This document shows positions 1 to 8,799 of a stretch of 64,000 nucleotides of DNA, piece by piece. The position numbers and the translations under genes are program-made. The stretch is from Paraflavitalea pollutisoli (lineage in GTDB: Bacteria > Bacteroidota > Bacteroidia > Chitinophagales > Chitinophagaceae), in assembly GCF_029360705.1 (NCBI RefSeq), contig NZ_JARKMX010000008.1, forward strand, positions 3,278,202 to 3,342,201. The letters run 5' to 3'. The stretch's first letter is position 1. Every line of letters starts with the position of its first letter. The notes under the pieces were generated by a model. It made no database searches. It was given only the letters and a program-made list of their open reading frames with translations, and was not told where the DNA came from.

Positions 1-80
1 TTTGCAGACAGCTTGACACCCGCTACCATTTGTCATTTACAAGCGGTAAGTGCATAGCTGCGTACGATACTGGTAGGTGC

Positions 81-151
81 AAAAAAAGAGTCCCGCCTTG
101 CGGCAGGACTGCACTAATCAAATACCATTAACCATTAAACCTTATCCTATG
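81..151 (-). ncRNA. Short terminator-ended element, copy A
   Basis: On the minus strand this segment reads AGGATAAGGTTTAATGG, then a five-codon ORF (M-V-N-G-I-stop), then a GC-rich hairpin (about 89-110) followed by CTCTTTTTTT. Two relatives lie at 25385-25490 and 29260-29358 in plus orientation. A promoter-like pair lies just upstream, which would give a transcript of about 70 nt. No protein-coding gene is visible elsewhere in 1-414. Whether this is an independent small RNA or a leader/attenuator of a gene beyond the window edge cannot be told from the sequence. Confidence 0.5.
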
Positions 152-157
152 AAAATT

Positions 158-185
158 CAAATATAAGATGTCTGCCGTAAATCAA
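158..185 (-). promoter_or_regulatory. Predicted Bacteroidota-type promoter for element A
   Basis: The minus strand shows TATATTTG (complement of 158-165), a perfect match to the -7 consensus TAnnTTTG. It is preceded after 17 bases by TTG (183-185) as a -33 box. Start would fall near 151, at the first base of the element. The call rests only on motif match and spacing. Confidence 0.45.
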
Positions 186-414
186 TGGTTGCACGCCAGT
201 ATTTTTTTTATGTAATTGATCCCGGTCAAACGCTGAATAGGGGATGATACCACCGGCATTCAACTGGATGCAGTAACCGTAAAGGCTAGAGCAGCTAATA
301 GCCTACCCGTCGCAGCTAAAACGTTATTCTTATCGTGCTCCCAGTTATTAACCGTTATTAGCCCTCTATTAACATATTTTAACATTTCACTGTCTACCTC
401 CCGGATTCAACTAT

Positions 415-942
415 CTACCAACTGGCTTTGAAGCTTCGTTGAAACTCACCAAAGTCTTTCTTTCCATCATGCCCTTCGCCGAAGTATTTGACGAGTAATT
501 CCAGTTCAGGGGGGGTAAGATATCCAGGTATGGCCTGCGGTTCTCCATTAACGGGAATAATGACCGTGGTGGGATAAGATAACTGCCCCCGGGTAAGGGC
601 CAGTGCCAGCTCGTTGGTCTTGTAGTCAGCGTTATAGGCGTAGCTCTTGCCCCGCCAATTGAGGACCTCGCGTGTTTCAGCGTCGATCTTTAAAGGATAG
701 AATTTTTGCTGCAGGTAAGCTGCTACGTTTTTGTTGGCGTAGGTCTTTTTATCCATCACCTTGCACCAGCCACACCAGCCTGTATACAGGTCGATGAGCA
801 CTGGCTTTTTACTGACCTTCAGGCTGTCCTCCACCTGAGCGAGCGTCAGCCAGCGTAATTTATCATTGCCGGCGACTGGCCTTTGTGCACAGGAAAAAAC
901 GGCGATCCAGCCGAACAAAAGCGCCACTTTGAGGGTTTGCAT
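415..942 (-). CDS. Thioredoxin-fold lipoprotein
   Basis: A 175-residue exported protein with a lipoprotein signal peptide (short hydrophobic stretch ending in AVFSC, so Cys18 would be lipidated) and one thioredoxin-like domain. The active-site motif CGWC lies near residue 57, in the context TGWCGWCKVMDKKTY. This is typical of Bacteroidota thioredoxin_7/DUF255-like periplasmic disulfide proteins that keep client cysteines reduced or act as oxidoreductases. The open frame runs further upstream to 1446, but that part is antisense to ubiX and lacks a signal peptide, so the ATG at 942 is preferred. It is transcribed divergently from ubiX with a 96-bp gap. The substrate is unknown. Confidence 0.85.
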   Translation of the reverse strand: MQTLKVALLFGWIAVFSCAQRPVAGNDKLRWLTLAQVEDSLKVSKKPVLIDLYTGWCGWCKVMDKKTYANKNVAAYLQQKFYPLKIDAETREVLNWRGKSYAYNADYKTNELALALTRGQLSYPTTVIIPVNGEPQAIPGYLTPPELELLVKYFGEGHDGKKDFGEFQRSFKASW

Positions 943-1038
943 ACTTATTTTTGTTAGTGGATGGCAACGGCAGGATGGTTTCCCTGCACGCTGTTCTTCT
1001 ATAACGTTATTTTGTTGTTTAAAGTTAACTGAATTCTC

Positions 1039-1611
1039 ATGCATAAAATTGTGCTTGCCATCACCGGGGCCAGTGGATCGATCTACCCCAAGTTGTTGTT
1101 GCAAAAGCTGCTGACCATTCCGGATCAGTGGAATGAGTTGGGCGTGGTGATGACCACCAATGCCCGGCAGGTATGGGAAACTGAATTGGGCAACGATGAA
1201 TATAAACAACTGCTGCAGGATACCGATAAAGTGAAGGTGTACGGCACTATGGACTTCAATGCCCCCTTTGCTTCTGGTTCCGGTCGCTTCAACACGGTGA
1301 TCATCGCCCCCTGCTCGATGGGTACGCTGGGACGTATTGCTACGGGCGTATCCTCCGACTTGATTACCCGGGCTGCCGACGTAGTCCTCAAAGAGCGGCG
1401 CAAACTGATCTGCATGATCCGCGATACCCCCTACAACCTGATCCATATCCGGAACATGGAAACGGTTACCCTGGCTGGAGGTATTATTTGCCCCGCCTCG
1501 CCTTCTTTCTACAGCAAACCTACCACGATCGAAGAAGTGGCCGCTACAGTAGCCGACCGGGTGCTGGACCTGGCAGGATTGGATATTTCCACGTTCCGGT
1601 GGGGGTCCTAG
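1039..1611 (+). CDS. ubiX: Flavin prenyltransferase UbiX
   Basis: A 190-residue protein, the usual length for UbiX. The N-terminal ITGASGSIYPKLLLQ segment is the FMN-binding start of the family, and ITRAADVVLKERRKLI with the following RDTPYN corresponds to the prenyl-phosphate binding region. UbiX makes the prenylated FMN cofactor from FMN and dimethylallyl phosphate for UbiD-type decarboxylases, for instance in quinone synthesis. No ubiD is adjacent. It is followed by a strong bidirectional terminator. Confidence 0.93.
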   Translation: MHKIVLAITGASGSIYPKLLLQKLLTIPDQWNELGVVMTTNARQVWETELGNDEYKQLLQDTDKVKVYGTMDFNAPFASGSGRFNTVIIAPCSMGTLGRIATGVSSDLITRAADVVLKERRKLICMIRDTPYNLIHIRNMETVTLAGGIICPASPSFYSKPTTIEEVAATVADRVLDLAGLDISTFRWGS

Positions 1612-1632
1612 TTAAGGATACGATAAGACATT

Positions 1633-1665
1633 AAAAAAGGCTGATGGTGATCATCAGCCTTTTTT
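1633..1665. terminator. Bidirectional intrinsic terminator between ubiX and lolA
   Basis: A 14-bp perfect stem with A-run and T-run flanks: arms 1633-1646 and 1652-1665, loop of 5 bases. It serves both convergent genes. Confidence 0.9.
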
Positions 1666-1686
1666 AGTTATTTGTGCCCGGAGTTA

Positions 1687-2361
1687 TCAGCGAAGATCTA
1701 CTTCTTCTACGCCGGGGTATTTGCTCTTGTCGAATACGAACATCGCATCGGTGAGGGGGGCTTTACCATTCAGCGAGCTAACGGTGTAGCTGATCTTGGT
1801 GCCACTCTTGTCGAGGATACGGGTGCTGTAAATGCTCTTGGAGGCTTTGTCTACCAGCAGGAATACCTTGTGAAAAGCCTTGGTTTTATCCACGGGTGTC
1901 ATTTCGATCTCCACCAGGGTTTTGCCGGCTTCTTTCTTCTCGCCATTCAGCTTGTAGAGAAAATCCTTGTCGTAGAAATTGGTAAACAATTTCTGGGGAG
2001 TAATCATGCTGCCAGAGCCATCAAGCTTGGTAATAGTCACCTCGTTGGCACTTTTGTCGTATGTCCAGATATTGGAGCCATCGCAGAAGATCTCGGTACC
2101 ACCAGCCAGGCTGACGCGGTATTTGGAGCCTTTCATGGAAACGGTTCCTTTCTTATTGTCGAGTACCTTGCCCTTACCATCTTCATTTTTAAGGGCAAAA
2201 GCTGCCTGTACTGCTTTGTAGGTCTTGAACTTTGCACTTACCTCGTCGAGAATTTTCTTAGCTGCTGGATCGCTGGTCACGGGTTGATCGCCCACCTTCG
2301 CCTGGGAAAACCCTGTAAATCCGGCCAGTATGCAGCTAACAACAAATAAAACAGATTTCAT
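1687..2361 (-). CDS. lolA: LolA-type lipoprotein carrier
   Basis: A 224-residue periplasmic protein with a Sec signal peptide ending near GFSQA. The rest fits LolA: an N-terminal helix (DPAAKKILDEVSAKFKTYK) followed by a half-barrel of strands, with KGTVSMKGSKYRVSL and the DGSNIWTYDKSANEVTI segment typical of the family. It would carry lipoproteins across the periplasm to the outer membrane. It lies just downstream of ftsK in the same direction, an order common in Bacteroidota, but a UUCG-loop terminator separates the two, so it probably has its own promoter. Confidence 0.9.
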   Translation of the reverse strand: MKSVLFVVSCILAGFTGFSQAKVGDQPVTSDPAAKKILDEVSAKFKTYKAVQAAFALKNEDGKGKVLDNKKGTVSMKGSKYRVSLAGGTEIFCDGSNIWTYDKSANEVTITKLDGSGSMITPQKLFTNFYDKDFLYKLNGEKKEAGKTLVEIEMTPVDKTKAFHKVFLLVDKASKSIYSTRILDKSGTKISYTVSSLNGKAPLTDAMFVFDKSKYPGVEEVDLR

Positions 2362-2512
2362 TTATAGGTATTTGTGATTGAATGTGTCGGTAAAAGCCGC
2401 AAAGATATTGGTTTGCGTCAAAAACTTAGACGCCGTTTCGTGGCCGACCGTTTAGTCGTTATGAATTAATTAACAGTTTTTGTGCCACGGCGGGAAAAGC
2501 GGGCAGGGCAAT

Positions 2513-2531
2513 AAAAAGGGACCGAAGTCCC
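2513..2531 (-). terminator. Intrinsic terminator of ftsK
   Basis: The minus strand reads GGGAC-TTCG-GTCCC followed by TTTTTATT, a stable UUCG-capped hairpin 14 bases past the ftsK stop. Confidence 0.85.
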
Positions 2532-2544
2532 CTATCCTATTCAC

Positions 2545-5127
2545 TTATATAAAGTTAGCCAAGTGCTGCTCGAGGTCCATCTCCGTTTTGATGAGTACAT
2601 CGCGGGCTTTGGAACCCTGGCTGGGACCTACAATCCCGGCCGCTTCGAGCTGGTCCATCAGTCGGCCCGCCCGGTTGTACCCGAGCTTCATACGACGCTG
2701 CAGCAGTGAGGTTGAACCGATCTGACTGGTCACGATCATACGTGCCGCATCTTCAAACAGGGAGTCGCGGTCGCTGAGGTCAAAATCTTTGCCTTCCAAC
2801 TCCTTCTCATCCACGTATTCAGGCAACATGAAGGCCTGGGGATAACCATTCTGGGCGCCAATGTTATCACACACGCTTTCTACTTCGGGGGTATCTACAA
2901 ACGCACACTGCAAACGCGTGAGCTCACCATTGTACGAGATCAACATATCCCCCTTACCGATGAGCTGCTCAGCACCACCCGTATCGAGGATGGTACGGGA
3001 GTCGATCTTGGACGATACTTTGAAGGCGATACGGGCCGGGAAGTTGGCCTTGATCGTACCGGTGATGATATTTACAGAAGGACGTTGCGTAGCAATGATC
3101 AGGTGAATACCAACGGCACGGGCCAGCTGGGCCAGTCGCGCAATCGGCATTTCTACCTCTTTACCAGCCGTCATAATCAGGTCGGCAAACTCATCCACCA
3201 CCAACACGATGAAGGGCAGGAACTGGTGGCCCTTCTCGGGGTTGAGGCGTCGCTTGACAAACTTCTCGTTGTATTCTTTGATATTGCGGGTACCGGCCTC
3301 TTTGAGCAGGTCGTACCGGTTGTCCATCTCAATACAGAGGGCATTGAGGGTGTGGATCACTTTCTTGGTATCGGTAATGATGGCCTCTTCTTCGCCGGGC
3401 AACTTGGCCAGGAAGTGGTTTTCGATGGTGCGGTAAAGCGTCAATTCCACTTTCTTGGGATCCACCAGTACCAGCTTCAACTGTGACGGGTGTTTCTTGT
3501 AGAGCAGCGACACGAGGATGGCATTGAGACCAACCGATTTTCCCTGACCGGTAGCACCGGCCATCAGCAAGTGCGGCATGGTGGCAAGGTCGACGATGAA
3601 GTTTTCGTTGTCGATCTTTTTACCAATCGCCACCGGTAAACTGAAAGTATTGGCCTGGAATTTCTCCGATGCCAGGAGGGTCTTCATACTCACCACGGTC
3701 TTCTTTACATTCGGCACCTCGATACCGATGGTTCCTTTACCCGGAATGGGCGCAATGATACGGATACCCAGGGCCGCGAGCGACAGGGCGATATCGTCTT
3801 CCAGGTTCTTGATCCGCGAAATACGTACACCAGCCGCCGGTACGATCTCGTAGAGCGTCACCGTAGGACCCACGGTAGCGCTGATCTTCTGGATATCGAT
3901 GTCGTAGTTCTTGAGGGTAGTGATGATCTGGTTTTTGTTGGTCTCCAGTTCGGCCGGGTCCTGGAAGATCTTTTCACTACCATGCTGCTCCAGCAATTCG
4001 AGCGAAGGATATTGGTAATCCTTCAGGTCGAGGGTGGGCTCGTACGGTATGTTCAGGTTGGGCTTGCGTTCTTCTACTACCGGCTCCTCTCCTTCTGCGG
4101 CCACGTCATCCACCTCTGGATATTCGGGCATGGACTTGATCTCGAGCTCGAGGTTGGCGGCGGCCTGCTTGGCTTTCTCGGCTTTAGTAACCCGGGGCGG
4201 CAGGGCAACAGGCTGCTGTATTACCGGGGGCGGTATTTCGAGGGGTTCTTCTTTTTCGGTGAGCTCGAATGGTGGTAGGTCTTCTTCTTCCAACTCCTCT
4301 TCTTCTTCCTCTTCGGGCCTTTCGATGAGCTCCATGTCTTCGAGCAGCTCCTCGTCTATTTCGAGCTTGGGCGCCAGCAGCGGGGCTGCCGTGTCGCCTT
4401 TCTTCAGTTTATTGCTGCGCTTGGGTTTAGGCTGTGGCTCCTGTTCTTCTTCATTGACCGGCAATACGGCTCCTTCCAACAATTCTTCGGCAGGCTTTTT
4501 CTTGGGCAGGCTGGGTACATTGAATACCGGATTAAAGCGCCAGATGAAATAAGCCAGTCCGCCGACGATCAGTACGCAGGCGGTCCCTACCTTACCGAGC
4601 AGGCTTTCGAGCCAGTCGCTGATCATGGTGCCGAAGGCGCCTCCCCAGGCAAACTGGCTTTTGCCTGCAAAGAAGGCAAAGCCGACACTGAAGAACACCA
4701 CGCCGACGATCAGGTAGCGGACATTGCGCCAGATGGAAAAGATCTTTTTTCCAAACAGGGCATTGGCGCCCATGACGAAAAAGAGGGTGCAAAACAGGAA
4801 GGACGCGAGTCCAAACCCATTGTAGAAAAACTGATGCGAGATATACGCGCCGATATTCCCCAACAAATTAAGGGTCTTTACCCCGGCGGAGGGCCAGAGG
4901 ATAGAGGCTCCCTTAAACACCTTATCCTGGTCTTCGGCCCAGGTAAATAAATAGGACGTAAAGGCAATGAACAGAAAAAGGCTTACCAGTAAGGATACGG
5001 TGCCGGCGATCTTGTGGGTACGCTCATCTTTCACTATCTGCTTCACCGAAACCTGTACTTCTTTCTCAGGTTTCAGTTTATCAGATTCAGAAGCTTTGCT
5101 TTTCCCCGATTTTAAGCGATTGGCCAT
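2545..5127 (-). CDS. ftsK: DNA translocase FtsK/SpoIIIE
   Basis: An 860-residue membrane-anchored DNA pump that clears chromosome dimers and terminus DNA from the division septum. Four hydrophobic segments lie in about residues 40-195. An acidic, proline-rich linker (E-rich run around 265-300) leads to the RecA-like motor with Walker A GATGQGKSVG near residue 527 and Walker B VLVVDEFADL. The C-terminal winged-helix gamma domain (TSLLQRRMKLGYNRAGRLM) would read KOPS-like sequences. Length and order are normal. The start at 5127 gives a short basic N-terminus before the first helix. Confidence 0.96.
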   Translation of the reverse strand: MANRLKSGKSKASESDKLKPEKEVQVSVKQIVKDERTHKIAGTVSLLVSLFLFIAFTSYLFTWAEDQDKVFKGASILWPSAGVKTLNLLGNIGAYISHQFFYNGFGLASFLFCTLFFVMGANALFGKKIFSIWRNVRYLIVGVVFFSVGFAFFAGKSQFAWGGAFGTMISDWLESLLGKVGTACVLIVGGLAYFIWRFNPVFNVPSLPKKKPAEELLEGAVLPVNEEEQEPQPKPKRSNKLKKGDTAAPLLAPKLEIDEELLEDMELIERPEEEEEEELEEEDLPPFELTEKEEPLEIPPPVIQQPVALPPRVTKAEKAKQAAANLELEIKSMPEYPEVDDVAAEGEEPVVEERKPNLNIPYEPTLDLKDYQYPSLELLEQHGSEKIFQDPAELETNKNQIITTLKNYDIDIQKISATVGPTVTLYEIVPAAGVRISRIKNLEDDIALSLAALGIRIIAPIPGKGTIGIEVPNVKKTVVSMKTLLASEKFQANTFSLPVAIGKKIDNENFIVDLATMPHLLMAGATGQGKSVGLNAILVSLLYKKHPSQLKLVLVDPKKVELTLYRTIENHFLAKLPGEEEAIITDTKKVIHTLNALCIEMDNRYDLLKEAGTRNIKEYNEKFVKRRLNPEKGHQFLPFIVLVVDEFADLIMTAGKEVEMPIARLAQLARAVGIHLIIATQRPSVNIITGTIKANFPARIAFKVSSKIDSRTILDTGGAEQLIGKGDMLISYNGELTRLQCAFVDTPEVESVCDNIGAQNGYPQAFMLPEYVDEKELEGKDFDLSDRDSLFEDAARMIVTSQIGSTSLLQRRMKLGYNRAGRLMDQLEAAGIVGPSQGSKARDVLIKTEMDLEQHLANFI

Positions 5128-5221
5128 GGTTACAAAGATAAGTAGTTGATCAAAACTGCCCCATATTCAAATAAAAGCGTTGCGTTGGTACTAAATATTG
5201 TATTTTACAAGGTCTATCAAC

Positions 5222-7276
5222 ATGAAACTCCGGGCGCACCTACCTGTCTCTTCGGATCATAACCCGATCCGCCGTTCCTGTATGGCTACGGTGGTCGCGG
5301 CGGTTTTCTTCTTCGCCTTGTTGGTGGCCAGCCTTCCCGGTTACGGCCAGTCCGACTCTTCCCATACCAATTCCGATGGCCGTGAAACGGTTTCCCCGAT
5401 TCCGGAGCCTGCTGCTCCCGCTGCTGATACCCTTTCGACCTTGACCCCATCCGGGGCCATCGATATAGCCCGCATCCGCTTTAACCGGTCGGATGTGGAA
5501 GGATTTGCCGTGGCGACCTTACCCATGTCGGCCGACTGGAATAAATCAGCGGGCATTCGTGATCTCCCCTATCAGCCACTCCAACGCCTGTTGCCCCCGC
5601 GGTACATCGAACAGGACGTATACGAGCGGTTCACCCTCACGAATAGCGGCGACTCTGCCCGGTCGATGCTCTTTTTGCCGGGCTTTTATTGCCGGAATAT
5701 CGAATTGTTCCGTGATTCAGCCGGTACATTCATAGCAGTGCCCGATACTATTCAGCGGAGGCGCATGTTGGGCGCTATTCTGGTCAGACTGGCCCCACAC
5801 GAAACCGCGACCTACTACTGCAAGTTCAATTTTGTACGAACCAACGTCAACAATATTATTCCCCGCCTGGTGGAAAAGGACTATTTCCGGCAATGGAAAT
5901 CATCTATCCGCGACCGCGATTACCTGCTGGATGTGGTGACCTATGTGGCCTGCGGTATCCTGCTGATGATGATCTTTTATTCGCTGGCGGTATACCTGCA
6001 AAATAAGAACCGGGAATTCATCTTCTATGCCCTGTATACTTTTTGTACGGCATTCCTGCTGTTTCTCAAATCGTACCTCAACCTGAGCGGCACCCATTTT
6101 CATTATTTCTATGAGGAATACCTGGATTTCATGTTGATGACGGCCAGTGTATTTACCTACCTGTACTTTGTGCGTCAGTTCCTGAATACGAAAGAACAGC
6201 ATCCACGGTTGGATCGCTTCATGCGCTGGAGCAAACTGGTGATGGTGGTATTCAGCCTGGTATTCTCCTTCCTGTATTTCTTCACCAACAAGTACATTGT
6301 ACTGGGGGTGATGGAAAATCTGGTGATGAAACTGATCTTCTTCGTCGTTGGCTTTACGTTCATTGTGTATAGCATCAAGAAGAAAGATACGTTGCTGAAT
6401 TACCTGGCGCTGGGCAACCTGGCGTTGGTGGTATTCTCCATGATCTCGCTGGCGATGTTGTTGTTCCGGATCTGGCCGGCCAACAACGATTCCCAATGGA
6501 GCATCTTCAACCGGTCGATCTTTTACTACGAGATCGGGCTGGTGCTGGAGTTGTCGTTCTTCCTAAGCGGATTGGCTTGGAAGAACCGCCGCGATATCGT
6601 GGAAAGGGTAAAAGAACGGGAAAGGCTGAAACTCGAGAACGAACGGAAGGAATTTGAAAAGCAGATGGCGGTAGTAACGGCGATGCAAGGCGAAAGAGAC
6701 CGTATATCAGCGGATATGCACGATGAACTGGGATCGGGGGTGACGGCCATCCGCCTGATGAGTGAGATCCTGAAAACGAAGATGAAGCACCAGGAGATAC
6801 CCGAGCTGGAAAAGATCTCTAACAATGCCAATGACTTGCTGGGTAAGATGAATACCATCATCTGGACCATGAAGAGCAGCAACGATACGGTGGAAAGCCT
6901 GATTGCCTACATACGCGCTCATGCCATCGAGTACTTCGACAATACGCCGATCGATGCTACGGTGAGGCTGCCGGCCGTGATCCCACAAGCGGACATCAGT
7001 GGCGAGAAACGCCGGAATATTTTCCTCAGTGTGAAGGAAGCGCTCAACAATGCCATGAAACACTCGCAGGCCAACCAGATCTGGATCGATATCGCCACGC
7101 AAGAGAATCTGTTGATCATCCGGATCGTAGACAATGGTGTGGGTATCGATACCGAGCAACTACGCCGCTTTGGCAACGGGCTCAGTAATATGCGCCGACG
7201 CATGGAAAGTATTGGTGGCGCTTTCAATATCGAGTGCGACGGGCAATGTGTGCTGACGTTTGAGGCGCCGATCTAG
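5222..7276 (+). CDS. 7TM-DISM sensor histidine kinase
   Basis: A 684-residue orphan sensor kinase. After a signal peptide (cleavage near GYGQS) comes an extracellular 7TMR-DISMED2-like beta domain (about 70-230). A seven-helix 7TMR-DISM region (about 235-455), a coiled linker and a HisKA_3-type dimerisation helix follow, with His500 in RISADMHDELGSG. The HATPase domain ends the protein (N-box SVKEALNNAMKHS, G-box VDNGVGI and NGLSNMRRRMESIGG). This architecture is the NarL/LuxR-partnered class, yet no response regulator lies next to it. The ATG at 5222 is preferred to a TTG eight codons upstream. Confidence 0.9.
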   Translation: MKLRAHLPVSSDHNPIRRSCMATVVAAVFFFALLVASLPGYGQSDSSHTNSDGRETVSPIPEPAAPAADTLSTLTPSGAIDIARIRFNRSDVEGFAVATLPMSADWNKSAGIRDLPYQPLQRLLPPRYIEQDVYERFTLTNSGDSARSMLFLPGFYCRNIELFRDSAGTFIAVPDTIQRRRMLGAILVRLAPHETATYYCKFNFVRTNVNNIIPRLVEKDYFRQWKSSIRDRDYLLDVVTYVACGILLMMIFYSLAVYLQNKNREFIFYALYTFCTAFLLFLKSYLNLSGTHFHYFYEEYLDFMLMTASVFTYLYFVRQFLNTKEQHPRLDRFMRWSKLVMVVFSLVFSFLYFFTNKYIVLGVMENLVMKLIFFVVGFTFIVYSIKKKDTLLNYLALGNLALVVFSMISLAMLLFRIWPANNDSQWSIFNRSIFYYEIGLVLELSFFLSGLAWKNRRDIVERVKERERLKLENERKEFEKQMAVVTAMQGERDRISADMHDELGSGVTAIRLMSEILKTKMKHQEIPELEKISNNANDLLGKMNTIIWTMKSSNDTVESLIAYIRAHAIEYFDNTPIDATVRLPAVIPQADISGEKRRNIFLSVKEALNNAMKHSQANQIWIDIATQENLLIIRIVDNGVGIDTEQLRRFGNGLSNMRRRMESIGGAFNIECDGQCVLTFEAPI

Positions 7277-7293
7277 TCGCTGCCTGTTTTCTT

Positions 7294-7689
7294 TTATATC
7301 GATTTACTTTTCAATATTGCTACAAAGAGGGCGATCCAGCCGGCGATGAAGAAGAGTCCGCCGAAAGGGGTGATGGCACCGATGCCACTCAATCCGACCG
7401 TATTGGTAGCTTTGAGGGCCGTCAGCACATACAAGGAACCAGAGAACAGTACGATGCCGATGATGAAAAAGATACCGGCATAGCGCAGCCAATCGGCATT
7501 CAGCTTATCGTACAACATCGCTACGGCGATGAGCGCAAAGACATGGTAAAACTGGTACCGCACGCCTGTTTCAAAAGTGCCGACGGTTTCTGGGGGCACG
7601 ATCTTCTTCAATCCATGGGCTCCAAAAGCACCAAGCGCCACAGAGAGTGCGCCCAGCAGGGCGGCTGTTTGCAAAAATCCTTTATGCAT
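7294..7689 (-). CDS. DUF423 family membrane protein
   Basis: A small four-helix membrane protein of 131 residues matching the DUF423 family: GALSVALGAFGAHGLKK near the N-terminus, FETGVRYQFYHVFALI, and a C-terminal GAITPFGGLFFIAGW. The biochemical role of the family is not established. The start ATG (7687-7689) overlaps the last codons of the upstream kinase gene (stop at 7682-7684), indicating translational coupling. The longer reading frame to 7713 would overlap that gene further and is not needed. Confidence 0.88.
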   Translation of the reverse strand: MHKGFLQTAALLGALSVALGAFGAHGLKKIVPPETVGTFETGVRYQFYHVFALIAVAMLYDKLNADWLRYAGIFFIIGIVLFSGSLYVLTALKATNTVGLSGIGAITPFGGLFFIAGWIALFVAILKSKSI

Positions 7690-8683
7690 GTAGAACGGTT
7701 TGTATGAATTCATTCATGGAGATGGCATCTTCCTGGTCGAGGATCACATCGGCCTGCTCATAGTACATTCTGCGTTCGTTCAGCTTGCGCAGGATATAGG
7801 CACGAAGGTCTTCATCTGTAATATCTTTAATGAGTGGCCGTTTGGCCTTTTCTTTCAGCAAACGCTGCAGCAACACATCGACCTGGGTATTGAGCCATAC
7901 CACGATCCCAACCCGCTTCATGTATTCGATGTTGTTGAAGAAGCAGGGCGTGCCTCCTCCGCAAGAAAGCACCAACGATTCGTGGCCTTCGACAAGGGCT
8001 TCCAGCGTATGTTTTTCCAGCTGACGGAAGTATTCTTCGCCCGCATCGGCAAAGATCTCCGTCACAGTTTTGCCTTCTGCCTTCACGACTTCTTCATCGA
8101 GATCGAAGAAAGGAAGTTGCAGGCGGTGCGCAACCTGTTTGCCCCAGTGTGTTTTTCCGGACCCCATGAATCCTATCAATATAATCCTCATCGGTTGTGG
8201 TTTGTCGAATGTGTACGTATAAAAGATCGTATCAAGCGGCATGGCCGGAAAGGTGGCCGGCAGTTCTTCTTTTGCCACGCGGTGAAATCCATTGCGTTCA
8301 TAAAACCGGTGGGCCGCCTTGAAAGGCTCGATGGTGCCGAGGTGTATGGCTTGTACGTGTTGCCGCTTGCACCAGGCAAATACGACGTCCATCAGTTGTT
8401 GTGCCACGCCTTTGTCGCGCCCCCTGAAATCGGGGTGAACGAACATTTTGCGCAAAGCTACTTCGTTGTGGCCGATATCGATCAGTGCGATCGTCCCTAC
8501 GACTGTATTTTCTTCGATGGCCAGCCAGAAATTGCCGTTGCCATGCTGGTAAAAGGTGGGTACTGAGCGCAGGTCGGGCTGGTCGGCGGCGGTAATGGGT
8601 ACGCCAAATTCGCCTGCCTGTATGCCTACGATGAGGTGGATGGTCTGGTCTTCGTAGGGCTTGCTGTGTTCTATGATCTGCAT
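7682..8683 (-). CDS. GNAT acetyltransferase-shikimate kinase fusion
   Basis: One uninterrupted 333-codon frame encodes two enzymes. Residues 1-160 are a GNAT N-acetyltransferase (MFVHPDFRGRDKGVAQQLM acetyl-CoA loop, then HRFYERNGFHRV). Residues 165-333 are a complete shikimate kinase: P-loop GFMGSGKTHWGK (Lys177), DLDEEV, SCGGGTP, and the lid AKRPLIKD. Shikimate kinase phosphorylates shikimate in the chorismate pathway. An internal ATG at 8191 would give a free 169-residue kinase of normal size, so either a fusion or two products is possible. An upstream 39-codon extension is rejected because it lacks domain similarity. Downstream DUF423 overlaps it. Confidence 0.85.
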   Translation of the reverse strand: MQIIEHSKPYEDQTIHLIVGIQAGEFGVPITAADQPDLRSVPTFYQHGNGNFWLAIEENTVVGTIALIDIGHNEVALRKMFVHPDFRGRDKGVAQQLMDVVFAWCKRQHVQAIHLGTIEPFKAAHRFYERNGFHRVAKEELPATFPAMPLDTIFYTYTFDKPQPMRIILIGFMGSGKTHWGKQVAHRLQLPFFDLDEEVVKAEGKTVTEIFADAGEEYFRQLEKHTLEALVEGHESLVLSCGGGTPCFFNNIEYMKRVGIVVWLNTQVDVLLQRLLKEKAKRPLIKDITDEDLRAYILRKLNERRMYYEQADVILDQEDAISMNEFIQTVLHA

Positions 8684-8799
8684 TCGCTTCGTTTCTTTTC
8701 TGCTGTTACATGCCCTCGTTTGAGGGCGCTGGTCAGCGGATTTGGTGATCGACTGGCCTGTATAACAATTTGCGGACGCCGTTGTTGCTGCCAATCCCA

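Noticed and set aside
943-1446. N-terminal extension of the thioredoxin-fold gene
   Set aside because: It is antisense to ubiX, has no signal peptide or domain, and the ATG at 942 gives a proper lipoprotein signal.
4034-4552. Serine-rich plus-strand frame
   Set aside because: Complement of the acidic linker of ftsK; low-complexity composition follows from the Glu/Leu codons of the opposite strand.
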